Part shown: in pieces, positions 39,300-51,223 of the stretch
Position numbering within the stretch: position 1 is the stretch's first letter
Layout of the letters: the number at the start of each line of letters is the position of its first letter
From: Phanerodontia chrysosporium
Taxonomy: Eukaryota; Basidiomycota; Agaricomycetes; Polyporales; Phanerochaetaceae
Direction: 5' to 3'
Assembly: GCA_001910725.1 (NCBI GenBank)
Contig: MJGA01000018.1
Span: forward strand, 620,001-684,000
DNA: 64,000 nt
The notes under the pieces: generated by a model
Seen by the model: the letters and a program-made list of their open reading frames with translations, nothing else
What the model was told of the DNA's origin: nothing
Databases searched by the model: none
Program-made: the position numbers and the translations under genes

Positions 39300-42200
39300 T
39301 GAAAGGCGTGCAAAGTTTGCTACAGCAGCTCATCGCAAGTTGTGCCGAAGAATGTTACATCGAAGTAGAGGCTCCGTGCTCGTCATGATTGCTTTGCATC
39401 TCCTCATTGACTGGAACCCGGCTGCGCAAAGTTAGAAAATCAATGAACTATCGACCTCAAATCGTTCGGACAGCTCACTGACTATGTAATCTTTGAGGCC
39501 TTGAGATTAACTCCAGTGTAACTCGCAATTTGTTCGACAGTGTGCGACGCCTAGGGCATCATCATCTTTCGGTGATGGCGGGCGGCGGGATCACGGTGAT
39601 TGCCGAGGCGGGGAGCCCGAGTTCAACTTGCTGGCCGCCTTGACTCTCGACTTTACATCCACCATGCAATGGACAATTTGTTGCCCTTCCTTACCTCCAG
39701 GACCATCCGTTTGCTTGATCTCAACGCCCTGCAGCTCCGCAGCTCGCCTCTCCCAGTATCTGACGGTGAGCCGTAAGAGCTCCGAGTGTTCATCAGGATG
39801 CATCGATGGCTATGAGGTACGCTTACTGTCACATATCGTTCCTGTATTTGTCCACTAACTACATCCAACAGTACATAACATAAATATCGTACATGATGAT
39901 GAGCAGAGTACACCATCGCCGCTTCGGGTTGAAAACCGGCATTACGAAGTCTTGCGCTACGTAGCCGGATAGCCTCCGTCCAACGGCTCACGCACAGGCT
40001 CGCCTTGACAGGCGACTCACAGGTTACCGGACAATTTGCAGTATGCGGCCACTGTGCCGGGGACGCAAGGGCCATTGATGAGGCGTCTTATGTTCGGCTT
40101 TACTCGGTAACAAACGTAAGTATTACATACGGTAGTGAAATGTCCCATTGAAGTGGCAAACTCTCTAGACGCATTCAACGCCCTTGCCCCATAGGGTCAT
40201 TATTTTTAGGGACTGCCCGGACGGTGCTTGAAGACGAGTCAGTCGACGACACCACCACTTACGCCCTTGCACATGACGCCAAGGCGGCGCATTATAACCG
40301 ACTGTCCCGCGGCAAACTCACTTGCTCGAGGGATCATGTGCACAAACATAGGCATACGAATGAAGTTATGGTACGTCTTCAACAGTACTTCAGTATCATG
40401 CTTCTACACACTAACGCAGAGCGTTGTGCGGCAGCAGAAGTCGCCCGAGCCTGGATCCCAACCATTGCCCTTATTAAGGTGTGAAACGACCCTCCGCGCC
40501 TGCTCTGTCTTCTCGGGCCGCTGCCAGAATTCGCAGGGCGACGCGGTGGCGACTTGTCCAGTAATATGAGAGGATCTGCGGACTGGGGCCAGAGCGCCAT
40601 AGCATCACAGCTCAAACGCCGAGCGGGCGAGTTATGGCCCAGTATATTCGGCCTCGTGATGCAAGCAAGTAAGTCCGTGTCGCAGCCCAGGGTGATATTC
40701 CCGCTTACTGAGCATGGACTTACAGGGTTTGTGCCGGCCTGTGAACGTCTCTGTTACTGGCGCCAAATTCTAGCGCACGAGTAGCATGACATTTCCCATA
40801 TTCCAACGGCATTTTCTCCGCGGCATCTCACGAACGGGTTATGAGAGCTCCGTGACCGTGTACGCCGCACTGACCAGAAGGGCACCAGCGTCACGCCGGG
40901 GACTGACGACGAGATCCATGGGAGGCCGTCAGAGTAGTCCACCACGTTGGGGAGGGCTGTCGTAGCATCTAGACACTCATGAAGCTTGGCCATGGTGAGT
41001 TCTACTCGTCCCCTCGTCATAAACAGACATAGCTCACTCGCTTTCTAGATCTGTACTGCAGAAGGTCATACAGCCAGCGTTCGTCATGTATGGCATACCA
41101 ACAAACACCACGCACAAGCTGTCTGTACTCACTTTCCGAGTCCTCGCGACACGCCCTAATGCGCCCCGCATGAGTACCGTAGGGGGCCTTGGCGTTGCTG
41201 GACCCCACGATGCTCTCCGGCAGATGGCACGCACCCGGCACTGCTGCACGTACCTCTCACCCCTCGTCTGGCATCATGGTGCCTGTCCGCCCTGGGTGCG
41301 ACCATGGGCCGCCCCATCTCTCCCTCGCGATTGCACCTCAGCAAGCCATGTGACCAGCATTTTACCGGAGCTTTTCGCGCGTTTAAACATCATGGCCTCT
41401 TTTCTCTGCTACAAAGCGGGCTGCCGAGGCCCTCTCGGCCTTGCGGAGCTATGCGCAGGTGAGGGTAAATCCAATCTAGACCCGGCGTTTCTCTCATCGG
41501 AGTCAGCGAGGCTTCTGGAGATTACCTTTGCAGGCTTCGTGTTCGCCCTGACGTTCTCCTGCGATTGGGCAAGCATAATCTAGGGTTTAGAGCCCAAAGG
41601 AGCTGGAGCGGCATCCACGGCACATGGTTTGTAAGTGATCCCATAGGCTTTTCATTGATCATCGCACTGATTCCGCACGGAACCGCCCAGGATCCCGCGT
41701 TGTGGTCATTGCGTTCCATAACATTCTTCATCCCAGACGTGCGAAGGCCACCACTCGTTACGGCTGGAGACACCGTCTAACTCTCTGGCGAGCGTAACAC
41801 TCCCGAGGATGCCCCATGTGTCTGCACCAGCCCCACGTAACCTTTTACCCACCCACTCCACCCACGAATGATATTTGAAGCCCAGGGTCCAGACTCTGCC
41901 TGTACCGCGTGCGAGCCGTGCGAACCGATGGTGCACACGAACAAAGGAACACGAGCACTCGCGCCTCTCGCCCGTCCTCCGCCCGGCGACCTCCGCTCTT
42001 TAATGTTTTGATCCGTGGCGGAGCACGTTTCTCGGGGGAGGTTGCAATTCTGGGGTGCTTGCTACCATTCGAATGTCCCATTCCGCGTCCGCAGGGCGTT
42101 GCCGCAGGAAAGGTCCGAAGTATGGAAGAGATCCCCGCTCACTTCATCTCTTCGTTCTAGACTGGAAATTTGCCCTGGCCCTGCTCTCCGTCAGCTCTCT

Positions 42201-42840
42201 GCGCCTTGCGCAATTGCGCGCCCGCAGGGCAGCCCGCGACCCCACGCGGCTGTGGCGTGTTCTCGATGGCGGTGCGCGCGGCAAACGGCGACTAGACAAC
42301 CGTCGAGCCCGCCCGCACCGCGCCCGAGGGGCGTACGTTAATCCCGTCGCTTGTGCGCAGGACCGTCGCGACTTTACTCCAGCAAGCGCGCTTTTTGGGA
42401 GGATGTCGTCGGCCGGCTATTGTGTCTGTCTGCGCTGTGCGGACGCGCCATCAAGGACGTAATACGCGACAGCGGGCGCCTGTGCACCTGGGGGTGCATG
42501 GGCTCCGGCGCTGCGCACGGCAGCCCTGCACGAGGAATTACGACCGGCCCTTTTACAATTTACTGGCGTCTTGGCCGCCATGCCCTAACCCACCATGCCG
42601 TACATCTCCACGCTGCCCGGCACACCCGTCCAACCAGCGACACTCCCGGGGCTCGCGGGCTGCCACCAGCCAATGCCCGCGCGCGTGCCCGGCGAGGGCG
42701 AGCCATCAAGCAGGGGACCGCTCCCGCTATTGGCCCCTCCGTCCGTATGATTGAATTTCACTTGTCGTCCTCCCGCGTGCCTCGCGTTCACCCTGTTGTG
42801 CAGGCCCGAGAACTCTACAATTTGCCGCGTCCCCCCGTCC
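39300..42840. other. Poorly coding 3.5-kb region
   Basis: No gene is supported here. Fragments look weakly protein-like without joining: on the minus strand LRLTVRYWERRAAEL near 39700-39770 with RWTEAIRLRSARLRN near 39950-40000, and QLVRGVCWYAIHDERW near 41070-41120. On the plus strand LLEITFAGFVFALTF is near 41513-41560. They may be decayed genes or chance frames. No terminal repeats were noticed. Confidence 0.35.
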
Positions 42841-42845
42841 TGGCG

Positions 42846-42852
42846 TATAAAA
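42846..42852 (+). promoter_or_regulatory. TATA box of the second expansin-like gene
   Basis: TATAAAA lies 144 bp upstream of the ATG at 42997, followed by a C/T-rich leader as in the paralogue at 1764. Confidence 0.6.
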
Positions 42853-42996
42853 TCTGCACCTGCCATCCCCCATCAACCTCCCAACGCCACCCCAGCTTTC
42901 GCCCCCCGTCCCACGCTTTGCTCTGTTCTGTGCGCGTTCTCCTGCCTTTCCCCCTGAATAACTCTTTCCCTCCACGACACCCTTAAAGTTTTAGAA

Positions 42997-43611
42997 ATGC
43001 AGTTCTCATCTTTTGTTCTTGCTCTGTTCTTTTCGGTATTCCTGTCGCTCTTTGCGACGGCTGCGCCGGTCGCTGAGCCTGCCGCCGAGCTCGAGGAACG
43101 GACCTCGAAAAGCTCGAAGAGCAAGAAGGTCACCTACGTCGGCGATGGTAAGTTGTCATGCATTATGTGCATTTCGTCGTACTCAACTACTCGCAAGCTA
43201 CCTACTACGATGTCGGTCTTGGTGCATGCGGCGAATGGAACGTCAGCAGCGACCCTATTGTTGCTGTTAGCCACACCTTATTCGACACCTATCCGTAGGT
43301 CCCGCCCCCCGATTGTCCCCAACCCCACGCTGACTCTTCTTCATGTCCAGCGGATACGACGGAGCCAACCCTAACAACAACCCGATTTGCGGCAAGAAGC
43401 TCACCGCCACTTGTAAGTATAATAGCATGCGTTCCTAAGCGACATTATTGACATGTGGCCTACAGACAAAGGCAAGAGTGTCACAGTCACAGTGCGAGAT
43501 CGCTGCGTAGGCTGCGCACCGGACGACATCGACTTGTCTATCTCCGCCTTCGAGAAACTGGCGCCGAAGGCTGTCGGGCGCATGCACGACGTCAAGTGGT
43601 CATTCAACTAG
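42997..43611 (+). CDS. Secreted expansin-like (RlpA-like double-psi beta-barrel) protein
   Basis: Four exons (42997-43147, 43198-43294, 43351-43412, 43466-43611) encode 151 aa. The signal peptide (MQFSSFVLALFFSVFLSLFA) is followed by an acidic-then-basic pro-like segment ending ELEERTSKSSKSKK. The domain reads YYDVGLGACGEWN, AVSHTLFDTYPGYDG, NNNPICGKKLTATY, VTVTVRDRCVGCAPDDIDLS and VGRMHDVKWSFN. It is a clear paralogue of the gene at 1764. Introns 1 and 4 occupy the same positions and phases in both genes; the intron inside FDTYP|GYDG is extra here. It is probably an extracellular, non-hydrolytic wall-loosening or wall-binding protein. The gene looks intact. Confidence 0.88.
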
Positions 43612-44809
43612 ACTCCGTCGCCTCCGCCGCACAAACACGCATGCGACGACACCGTTAATTTAAAACCCACGCTCACGATGCCGCGTCACGAGCTGACACG
43701 ATAGATTCCAGTCTAATCTGTTGTAGAATATCGCCGGCGGTCCTGGTGGCCCCGCGCGCGCTGTACACCTACTAGGGCTCCGGGAAGTGTCTGTATTTGG
43801 AAACTAAAGGCTTTAGATTGTAACATAGACAAACACGCATGTATGTAACAGCGTAGATTAGATTGCGATACATGTCCGTGTACCATGCATGCCACGCGTG
43901 ATGCGCGAGTGTTGTGTGCCGTCTGCTTGGCATTCGTCGTGGCCGTGCGGGTTTCTGTTCCGCGCGGCTTGAGGACCATGCATTCCACGTTACGTGTACG
44001 CTGTTCTTTGGGGTATGTCACTTCTTGTTGCAGTGCGCAGCCGCTCTTGACTTCGGTCATGAGCCCGTGTTTCGCGTTAGGGCGTCCCCCGACGTCGGGG
44101 AAGGGCGCGCCTCGCCCACCAGCCCCACTCTATCACCATTAGCCTCGAACTTTGTCCAACGGCCTTTCATGCACGTCTAACACTTCTACCATGAATTCAT
44201 GCGCGATGCTGTCGTCGTCCTCAAGTTCTTTGCACCCCAGAACTTCAATTCGCTGGAGACGGAACCGAGGCCTTTCCTGGACATCGTTGGGGCGCTGTAG
44301 AGGCGCAGAACAGCGCTAGCACCCGCTGCTGGCCTCTCCCGGACAAGCCTCAGTTCCCAGCACATTGAGGATCACCATTACTTTACGCGTGTTATGGTTG
44401 CTCGCGGACAGCCAACAACGTCGAGGTTGCCGACCGCTGGCGCCTACCCATATGCAGACGCCGCATGTGAACTGCGCACTAAGAGTCCCGCACTTCGCTC
44501 GACGACTCAAGTCCGTAGAGACGAAGGCTCATGCCTACGACGGTTCGTCCCTAGAGAGTGATGGGATTGTCGCGACCACGGTGAAGAGAGGGTTTGGTGC
44601 CAGTGCCAGTGAGTGCTTGAACATACCACCTTCGAGATTTTGGTTGACCGATACCTTGGCGTCTAGGGATGCCATGATGTTCCGAGGGCTCTAGAGCAGT
44701 GTCGAAGGTCAGAACAGCTCATAATCCCATTAGATCAAGATGCATCAACGCCACGACGAATGAGCTGTGTTCGGACCGAAAGGCGATCTATACTGAATCT
44801 CGTCATACA
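43612..44809. other. Intergenic region, no supported gene
   Basis: 3' flanks of two convergent genes. A plus-strand frame near 44500-44694 (FARRLKSVETKAHAYDGSS, LESDGIVATTVKRGFG) is protein-like but has no recognisable family and no start. Confidence 0.35.
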
Positions 44810-45864
44810 CTAGGGCTCGGTAATCTTCTTCGCCAAGTACCAAACCCTAACTTCATTGAACGGTGTTTCAAACCTTGCCTCTTTCACAAGCTCGAGGCCG
44901 ATTGCGCTGTAGATAGCGACCTGCGGGAAAACCGGATCAGCGCGCCACTTCGCGAGAGCTCGACCAAAACGGACATTACGCTCGCTCGTCGCATTCAGCG
45001 CAACACGCGGGGCCGCAAGCTCGCGGGCCTGGGAACACAATGCAGGCAGGTCAGATAGGGGTGCCGTCCGAGGGCCCGGCGGGACGTACCCTGGCAAATG
45101 CGGCGCGGAACAGCGCAGAGCCTACGCCCTGGCCCTGGTGCCCGGCCCGGACCATCGCGAGGTGGACCCAGTACGATGTTATCTCAAGCTGCACGCGATA
45201 AGGTGAGAAGGGGTGCGTCACGGGGCGGCCGGCGCACGCTGCTGCTTACCTCTTTGGCGGGCAGATTCGTCTCCAGCGGCACCTTCGCGAACTGCGTGTG
45301 CGGCGTCAGAGCGTGATTTCGCTGTGCAACGAGGCTACAACGCCTACCGAGTCTTTGAATAGCTCGCACGCACGCGGATCCAGCTTTGGATTGCTCGCGT
45401 AGGTGTAGTACCCGTGAGATCGTGATGCTTCCCTGGAAAACTGACGTCAGGGACAGTGGTTAGGGGTGTGCCAAAAATGTGGATATACGTGGTAAACAGC
45501 GGTTGTCCTGGCATAGTGGCCACAACGAAGCCTATGATGCGACCGTCATTGTCTGTCGCGGTGAAAATGTCGCCCACGCCAGGAACAAGCGCAGTGCCGC
45601 CGACCATCGCACGCGCAAGCATCGGTAGCAACGACACATCGTCCCCTGTCACCGCGATTGCAAAGGCATCTGAAGCAAGACATAATCTAGAACTTCATCT
45701 CGTTCTCTTAGCGGTTGATTATCCTAACCGTCATTCATCAGGGAAGATATAATGTCTACAGTCTCTTGGACGAATGCCTCTGTGCAGGGACATCAGCAAA
45801 TCAAGCGTTTTAAATTTCATGACGCACCATCCGACTTCTCCAGTCCCTGTACTTGGACCGGCAT
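44810..45864 (-). CDS. GNAT-family N-acetyltransferase
   Basis: Eight exons (45864-45828, 45779-45729, 45669-45489, 45432-45348, 45321-45250, 45188-45090, 45028-44975, 44920-44810) join to 229 aa from MPVQVQGLEKSD. The acetyl-CoA-binding motif is WVHLAMVRAGHQGQGVG, with Q-x2-G-x-G, followed by SALFRAAFARARELAAPRVALNATSERNVAIY. The latter is the alpha4/beta5 part, where the substrate's neighbours N and Y sit. The N-terminal part has VDIISSLMNDDAFAIAVTGDD and DGRIIGFVVATMPGQ. Small soluble GNATs of this group act on unknown small molecules. The length is usual. The junction around 45348/45321 is the least secure. No defect is evident. Confidence 0.75.
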
Positions 45865-46525
45865 ACGGGCTACAACGTCAGATCAAGGACTTTCGAGGAC
45901 CACTTCAACGCTGAGCGAAGTCAGTACACGACTAGGTGAAAAGCAACACCAGCCTGACGAGGAGAAACTCGATCGACCTTCCCGGCAAGATAGCACGTCC
46001 CTTAAATAATATACTGTGGTTGACCGCAGTGTTTCTTCCATATGCCTGTGGTTGCCCGCAGCCGACTATCCGCAGCTCTGCGGTATCAAAAACGTTTTGT
46101 CTGATCCGAGAGAGGACGTAATCGAATGTCCATTTTTTCTGGCTCCAAAGCGAATCTTGAGTACGGTCAAATTGCACACTGTTGTGTCGTAGCATGTCGG
46201 AGACTGGCCCGTATGGACGGTGAGGGTGGAGGTTCAACTACAGGGTTAATCCAAACCGGGCAACCTGAGCCTTCTGATCCTAACAAGTACAAACAAAGGC
46301 GTACGCACCAACTTCGGTCCTGCGACTCTTCGTGACGCTGACGATGCTCTGGAGCTCTTCTGCCTCTGTATGTCAGACGTCCGATTTGATGCCCTCCAGC
46401 ACCTACAGCTCTCCCCCAGTGATGTCATCCGTGGTCATGGACACATATAACGTCGCGTCCTAGCTCACGCTCTCGCCGAGACCTCCCTCTCGCTCTCGTC
46501 TTGCACCTTCATACCCAGACCCGCC
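45865..46525. other. Divergent intergenic region
   Basis: Promoter region between the GNAT gene (minus) and the esterase gene (plus). Nothing else is recognised. Confidence 0.45.
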
Positions 46526-47708
46526 ATGCCCGATGCCGTGACCACCAGCGTTCCGGAGAGCATTCGACGCGGGAAGCTGGATCCTGAGATTGAGCACTTC
46601 CTCAAGGAGAAGAATCTCCGACTCGGCGGCAAAGAACCCTTCACAGACGAGCGTCGCCACCACACCGAAGTCCTCGCTGTCGCGCCCCCGCAACACCTCT
46701 CTCACGTCCGAATCGAGCCGCTCATCATTCGCGGCCCGGTGGGTGACTTCAATGTCAGATGCTATCATCCCTCCGACAACGTCTCCGGTACGGCGAAGGC
46801 CGCCAAGGAGAAAGGCGCCGCCTTCATCTACATTCACGGCGGAGGGTGGACTGTCGGTAGTCTGCCGGAGTTTGACACTTTCTTCCGCATCATGGCGGAG
46901 GAAGGAGGAGTCCAGGTGTACGCCATCGAGTATCATCTTGCGCCGGAACACAAGGTATGTTCTCATGTGGTCCGTATGCGCGTCTGTCTAACAATCTTCC
47001 TCCCCTAAAACATGTAGTACCCAACTCAACTCCGTGAAGTCGAAGCGACTCTGCGTTGGCTCCACCAAAACGCTTCCGGGCGTGGTGTCGACCCAGACCG
47101 CATCGCTGTCGGAGGCGATAGTGCGGGTGGAAACATGACTGCTGTTACTGCCCTCCGCATGCGCGAGCTCAAAGGCCCCAAGATCGCGCTTCAAGTTCTC
47201 GTTTATCCGGAGGCAAAGGTGCCCTTTGAAACCCTCGCTGGCGCAGAGAACTGCACGGGCCTCTACCTCGAGACTCAGGGCGTCTTCCTCTTTGCATGGA
47301 ACATGCTTCCTCAGGGTACGCCCCATGTCCAGCCATCTCTAAACCGTCGGCTTACAGCCAAAAATAGGCAAAAATCATACCGACTATGATATAACGCCGC
47401 TTTTGGCTGACAAGACGTTGCCTGACGGTCACAAGAACCTTCCCAAGGCGTTCGTCATCACGAATGGCTATGACCCTTTGCGCGATACTGGCTTTGAGTA
47501 TGCCAAGAAGCTGAAGGCTGCTGGCAACGAGGTCAGTACAAAGCATGCTCCGCCACATACCAATCTAACCACAGGCTCAATCTAGGTTCTCTACGTGAAC
47601 CACGAGGATCTGACACATGGCTTCATCCAGTTCACCAAGTGGAGCAAGCGCGCTATGGAGGAGACGGTCGAGCTTGCCCGGATCGTCGGTAAGGAACTAT
47701 CGGCCTGA
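46526..47708 (+). CDS. Alpha/beta hydrolase fold-3 esterase/lipase
   Basis: Four exons (46526-46954, 47018-47315, 47368-47531, 47586-47708) give 337 aa. It has the hormone-sensitive-lipase family marks in order: oxyanion motif YIHGGGW at about residue 100, the YHLAPEHKYP block, nucleophile elbow GGDSAGGN at about 170, the catalytic Asp in TNGYDPLRD and the catalytic His in LTHGFIQ near the C-terminus. All three catalytic residues are present. There is no signal peptide, so it is probably an intracellular carboxylesterase. Candidate substrates are short-chain esters or lactones, but nothing in the sequence narrows this. Splice sites are canonical. Confidence 0.9.
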
Positions 47709-47992
47709 GTATCCCTTCTCATTCAAGACCTTTCTATGCATGTTGTTATCGCTATTGTTGACATCTTACAAGTTGAACAAATGCACAATCGTTCCATAGT
47801 GCACGCTCATCTCTCGGGGAAATACAGTATGGGGCCTATCGGTATCCTACAGCAACTCACATTAGCTTCTGAGAAGCGCTCGCCAAGCTCTCCACATCCG
47901 ATTGGCGTCGGGTAAGAATCCCGATCTATATCGCTCTGCCTGTCATGAGACTTATGGTTAAAGGTGCGCGGCTGATATTGATGGCAGACACG

Positions 47993-48000
47993 TATATAAG
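47993..48000 (+). promoter_or_regulatory. TATA box of GFA gene 1
   Basis: TATATAAG lies 47 bp upstream of the ATG at 48047. Confidence 0.5.
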
Positions 48001-48046
48001 TGAGCGAGGACATTTACTTGCCCTCCAACATCCGCAACGTTCAGCT

Positions 48047-48490
48047 ATGTCGACGACTACCAACCCCGAGAAAGAATACGTTGGCGGCTGTCACTGCAAG
48101 CGGTTCCGTTACAAGTTCAGACACGAGGCGTTCGACCACGGCGAGTCGCTGATCGACACCTGCACCTGCAGCATCTGTATGCAGAAGGGTGCCGTCTGGG
48201 CGTACGTCGCCCGCTTGTATCTGCTCGCCCATAATCACGCTCATCACCGGTCCCTTGGCAGAATGACGCCCGAGGCGCAGTTCGAGTTCACGGAGGGTAC
48301 GCTCGGCGAGCTGACGCTGTATGAGTTCCACAAGAAGGTCTTCAAGCACTACTTCTGCCCGACGTGCGGCGTGCAGCCGATCCTCACCGTGCCCGAGCAG
48401 CAGATGGTGTACGTGAACGTGCGCACGACGGATGATGTTGATGTGTCGAAGGTCAGGCTGAAGGTATTTGATGGGAAGAACCTGCTGTGA
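48047..48490 (+). CDS. GFA/CENP-V-type zinc protein, array copy 1
   Basis: Exons 48047-48201 and 48262-48490 give 127 aa. All zinc ligands of the GFA fold are present: GGCHCKRFRYKF (C-x-C), CTCSICMQKGAVW (C-x-C-x2-C) and HYFCPTCGVQPIL (C-x2-C). The family ending VYVNVRTTDDVDVSKVRL...FDGKNLL is also present. The Pfam name refers to glutathione-dependent formaldehyde-activating enzyme, but most fungal members are uncharacterised and may bind or conjugate other small aldehydes. The single intron lies just after the second zinc motif, at the same codon as in the other intact array members. The gene is intact. Confidence 0.87.
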   Translation: MSTTTNPEKEYVGGCHCKRFRYKFRHEAFDHGESLIDTCTCSICMQKGAVWAYVARLYLLAHNHAHHRSLGRMTPEAQFEFTEGTLGELTLYEFHKKVFKHYFCPTCGVQPILTVPEQQMVYVNVRTTDDVDVSKVRLKVFDGKNLL

Positions 48491-49339
48491 GGTGTTGGGT
48501 GTCGACTTCAAGGGTTGTGGGGTGGGCGACGAGTGCTCATAAAATTGCACGTAGGCGTGTACGAATCGAACTGTTAAGCGAACCTCCGCCCGACTTTGCT
48601 GCTTCGGAGATAGGATTTAGGTCTGATGAACCTGTGGGACGAGCATGCGCACGCGTCAACGAGGCATCATCACCCTCCAATGCAGGCAATCAATGATAAG
48701 CTGCGCTGTTACATGTTAAGTTGAGAATGTGTGCTTACCTGCGCTATTGCGTTTTCAGCGGGTCGTGGAGATGGCATTCTACTGACGGCGAGCAGATGCC
48801 GTTCGCGTCACTGCATATCCACCCTACACCCTTGATGATGAGCGTGCGGTGCAGTAGATGGTACCGACGCAAAACGAATCATGCAATCGGCATGTTACGA
48901 TGGCAGAAGCGAACGTAATGAAGGACTCCGTCAACACAGCCGGCGAAGCCTACTCGTGCAACTCCGTTGCTAGTTCTGAATTCTCCACGGATGCACATAC
49001 AGGACAGACTCGTTAGTGAACGACTCGTAGATGATGTGTGAGACGCTTGGAATCATTCCTCCTAAGACGCTCGAGCAGTACGAGCCTGCGTTTGGCCCGC
49101 CTTATTCTACACGGTCGACAAAGTCGTGATCATTGGTGTTACTGCTGATTACGCCACTAAAGTATGGTTTCCTGGCTGGCGCATAGGATAACGAGCGGTC
49201 AGCATCGTCGCAGGTACAGGTGTGGTGTAAAGGCAGCCATCCATACCGGTTCAACAACAAGGAATCTTCATGGCTCCTACCAGAGCTGGGCTAGGTCGTT
49301 CCTCTTTCCCGTATTATACCCTACCTGTGTTCATATTTT
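48491..49339. other. Intergenic region, no gene seen
   Basis: Spacer between GFA copy 1 and the dehydrogenase relic. No conserved frame was found. Confidence 0.4.
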
Positions 49340-49640
49340 CTGTCCTCCAGAAACGAGTTCATCCTCCAGCTTGAGGTTGGCGATGTGCGCACATGCACTT
49401 GTACAGGGCGATGGGGTCGTGGCAACCCCACGCACTCCCGCTGCGCTCGAGCCCCTCGGACGCAAGTACCCACGGATGCGCTCTTGGTGGTACCGCTCGA
49501 CATGACGAAGCCAGACGAGATTGTCGCGGCCTTCCGCGCCGCGAAGGAAAGTTTCAGACGCGTCGACGTCGTCTACTGCCGTCGGAGAGATAGAGGGCAC
49601 CCCGGACGCGGACGCGCGTGACTTAACTGGATGTGCGTCT
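49340..49640 (+). pseudogene. Short-chain dehydrogenase/reductase relic
   Basis: Three fragments in different frames match one continuous SDR stretch: GDGVVATPRTPAALEPL near 49408-49460, TDALLVVPLDMTKPDEIVAAFRAAKESF near 49470-49556 and VGEIEGTPDADARDL near 49578-49622. SDR enzymes have this order after the Rossmann beta-2 strand (R-x-P-x-x-L, then LDVTKPDEI, then the NAG region). The Rossmann GxxxGxG start and the YxxxK active site are absent and at least two frame changes are needed, so this is a non-functional remnant inside the GFA array. Confidence 0.6.
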
Positions 49641-49904
49641 CGCCATATCGGAGGCAGGCGTTCTCGTTGGGCCTGGCGTGCGCGTAGTTCGACGTGTCAA
49701 AGTCTCGCCATGAGCCACAATAAAGAAACAATAACTTGATAACAGAGTCAATACCGCAATGCGTATATAGAGGGATCGTCAAACCAAGTCCGCATACCGT
49801 TCTTGCAGCCATGTCGCCACCAGCATAGGAATAGTAGACCGGAGACCGCCCCTGCCAGATACTCCGATATCAGTCCAGGCACGGGCCGCTCGATCATGGT
49901 GAGA

Positions 49905-50165
49905 GCGAGGTCGAGACATGCAGCTGTAGCATCTATGCTCACAAAGGCGCGGTTTGGGCGTATGTGTCCTGCTTTACAGGTTAGATATAACACTGACCAC
50001 TGGCGTGAACGAGCGCCTGGGAGCAAGATCTCACTCACCGGGGGCACAGTAGGGGGGCTGATGCATTACTTCTGTCCAGCATGTGATGTACAGCTCATCC
50101 TGGACGTCCCGGAGGGGACGTTTGTGCACGTAAACGTACGCACCGCGAACGGGATGGAAGTAGGA
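49905..50165 (+). pseudogene. Decayed GFA-type gene, array copy 2
   Basis: CSCSIYAHKGAVWA at about 49918-49960 corresponds to the second zinc motif (with Y in place of a zinc-ligand C). After an intron-like gap, LMHYFCPACDVQLIL and VHVNVRTANGMEV at about 50058-50160 correspond to the C-terminal half. The first zinc motif is missing and the C-terminal F-D-G block is lost, so this is a remnant. Confidence 0.6.
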
Positions 50166-51223
50166 GGGCAGGGGGATCGAGGCAATGCTGTTTCACAGGA
50201 AAGACCTTCCGTAAACCTTGCCCATTGTGTGCCGCCCAATATATTGTGGATAAAGTTGGAAACAACGTACAAGAATGTCTTGGCACGAGTCGGCACGAGT
50301 CACCTATCGAGGACGAGGTGCTGACAAAACATCGGTACCGAGGTGCTGTGCAGGCATGTGCGGACTAAGAGGGACGATCACGCTGCGCGACGCGTAATTA
50401 GGCTCTTTCCGCCAGGTACGCGTCCCGCAGACCCCTATTTTCATTGTCAGATTGCGTGTCGATTTTGGCGCGACCAGCGCCGCGGAAATATAAGCAGGGC
50501 CCGCGCCCTCAACGGCGACCATACACCCTCATCGCCCAACAATGGCAGAGACGAAGGAGTACACAGGCGGATGTCATTGCAAACGGTTCTGCTACAAGTT
50601 CCACCACGCACCATTCGATAATGGTGAGCAGGACGTCGTCACTTGCAACTGCAGCAGGTGCAAGTCTGGCGGATTGCTGTTCGTGTGAGTGAAATACGTC
50701 GATCATAGCTGCCCGCCTACCTGCTGATGCGATATGAAGCTACATTCCGATAACCGCCTTCGAGCTCACTGTCGGCAACCTGGACGAGCTCACGTGTCAG
50801 AACTTTGAAAAGCGCCTCGCGAGATTAGGGTCTCGGGCTGCCCCGGGCGCTACCTGTCAAAGTCTCGTGATGGCCTTGTGAGAGGCCCATGAGATTGTCT
50901 CGATGCCGAGCCAAATCTCATGATGTCATCGCGAGCCAACCAGAAGCCTCGGTCAACATCACGAGGCGCTCACGATAATCAAAGGGATGAACGGCGGTGA
51001 GAACGTCGTGCACATCGTCCACAACTTCCCTCCACGCTGCGTCTGCTTTCCCCCTTCTATACTGACTTGAGCTTTGCCTTCCCGACGCACCGCAGACCTC
51101 ATATCCAGAAGATCCTACCACTGGCGTGAGTGCAGCGCTGTCTGGGCTCCTCAGTGACAATCTACTTACCACTGCTTGCCGTGTCGCCTCCCGTGCTAAC
51201 AGGTTGGCATCCCCCGGCTCAAT

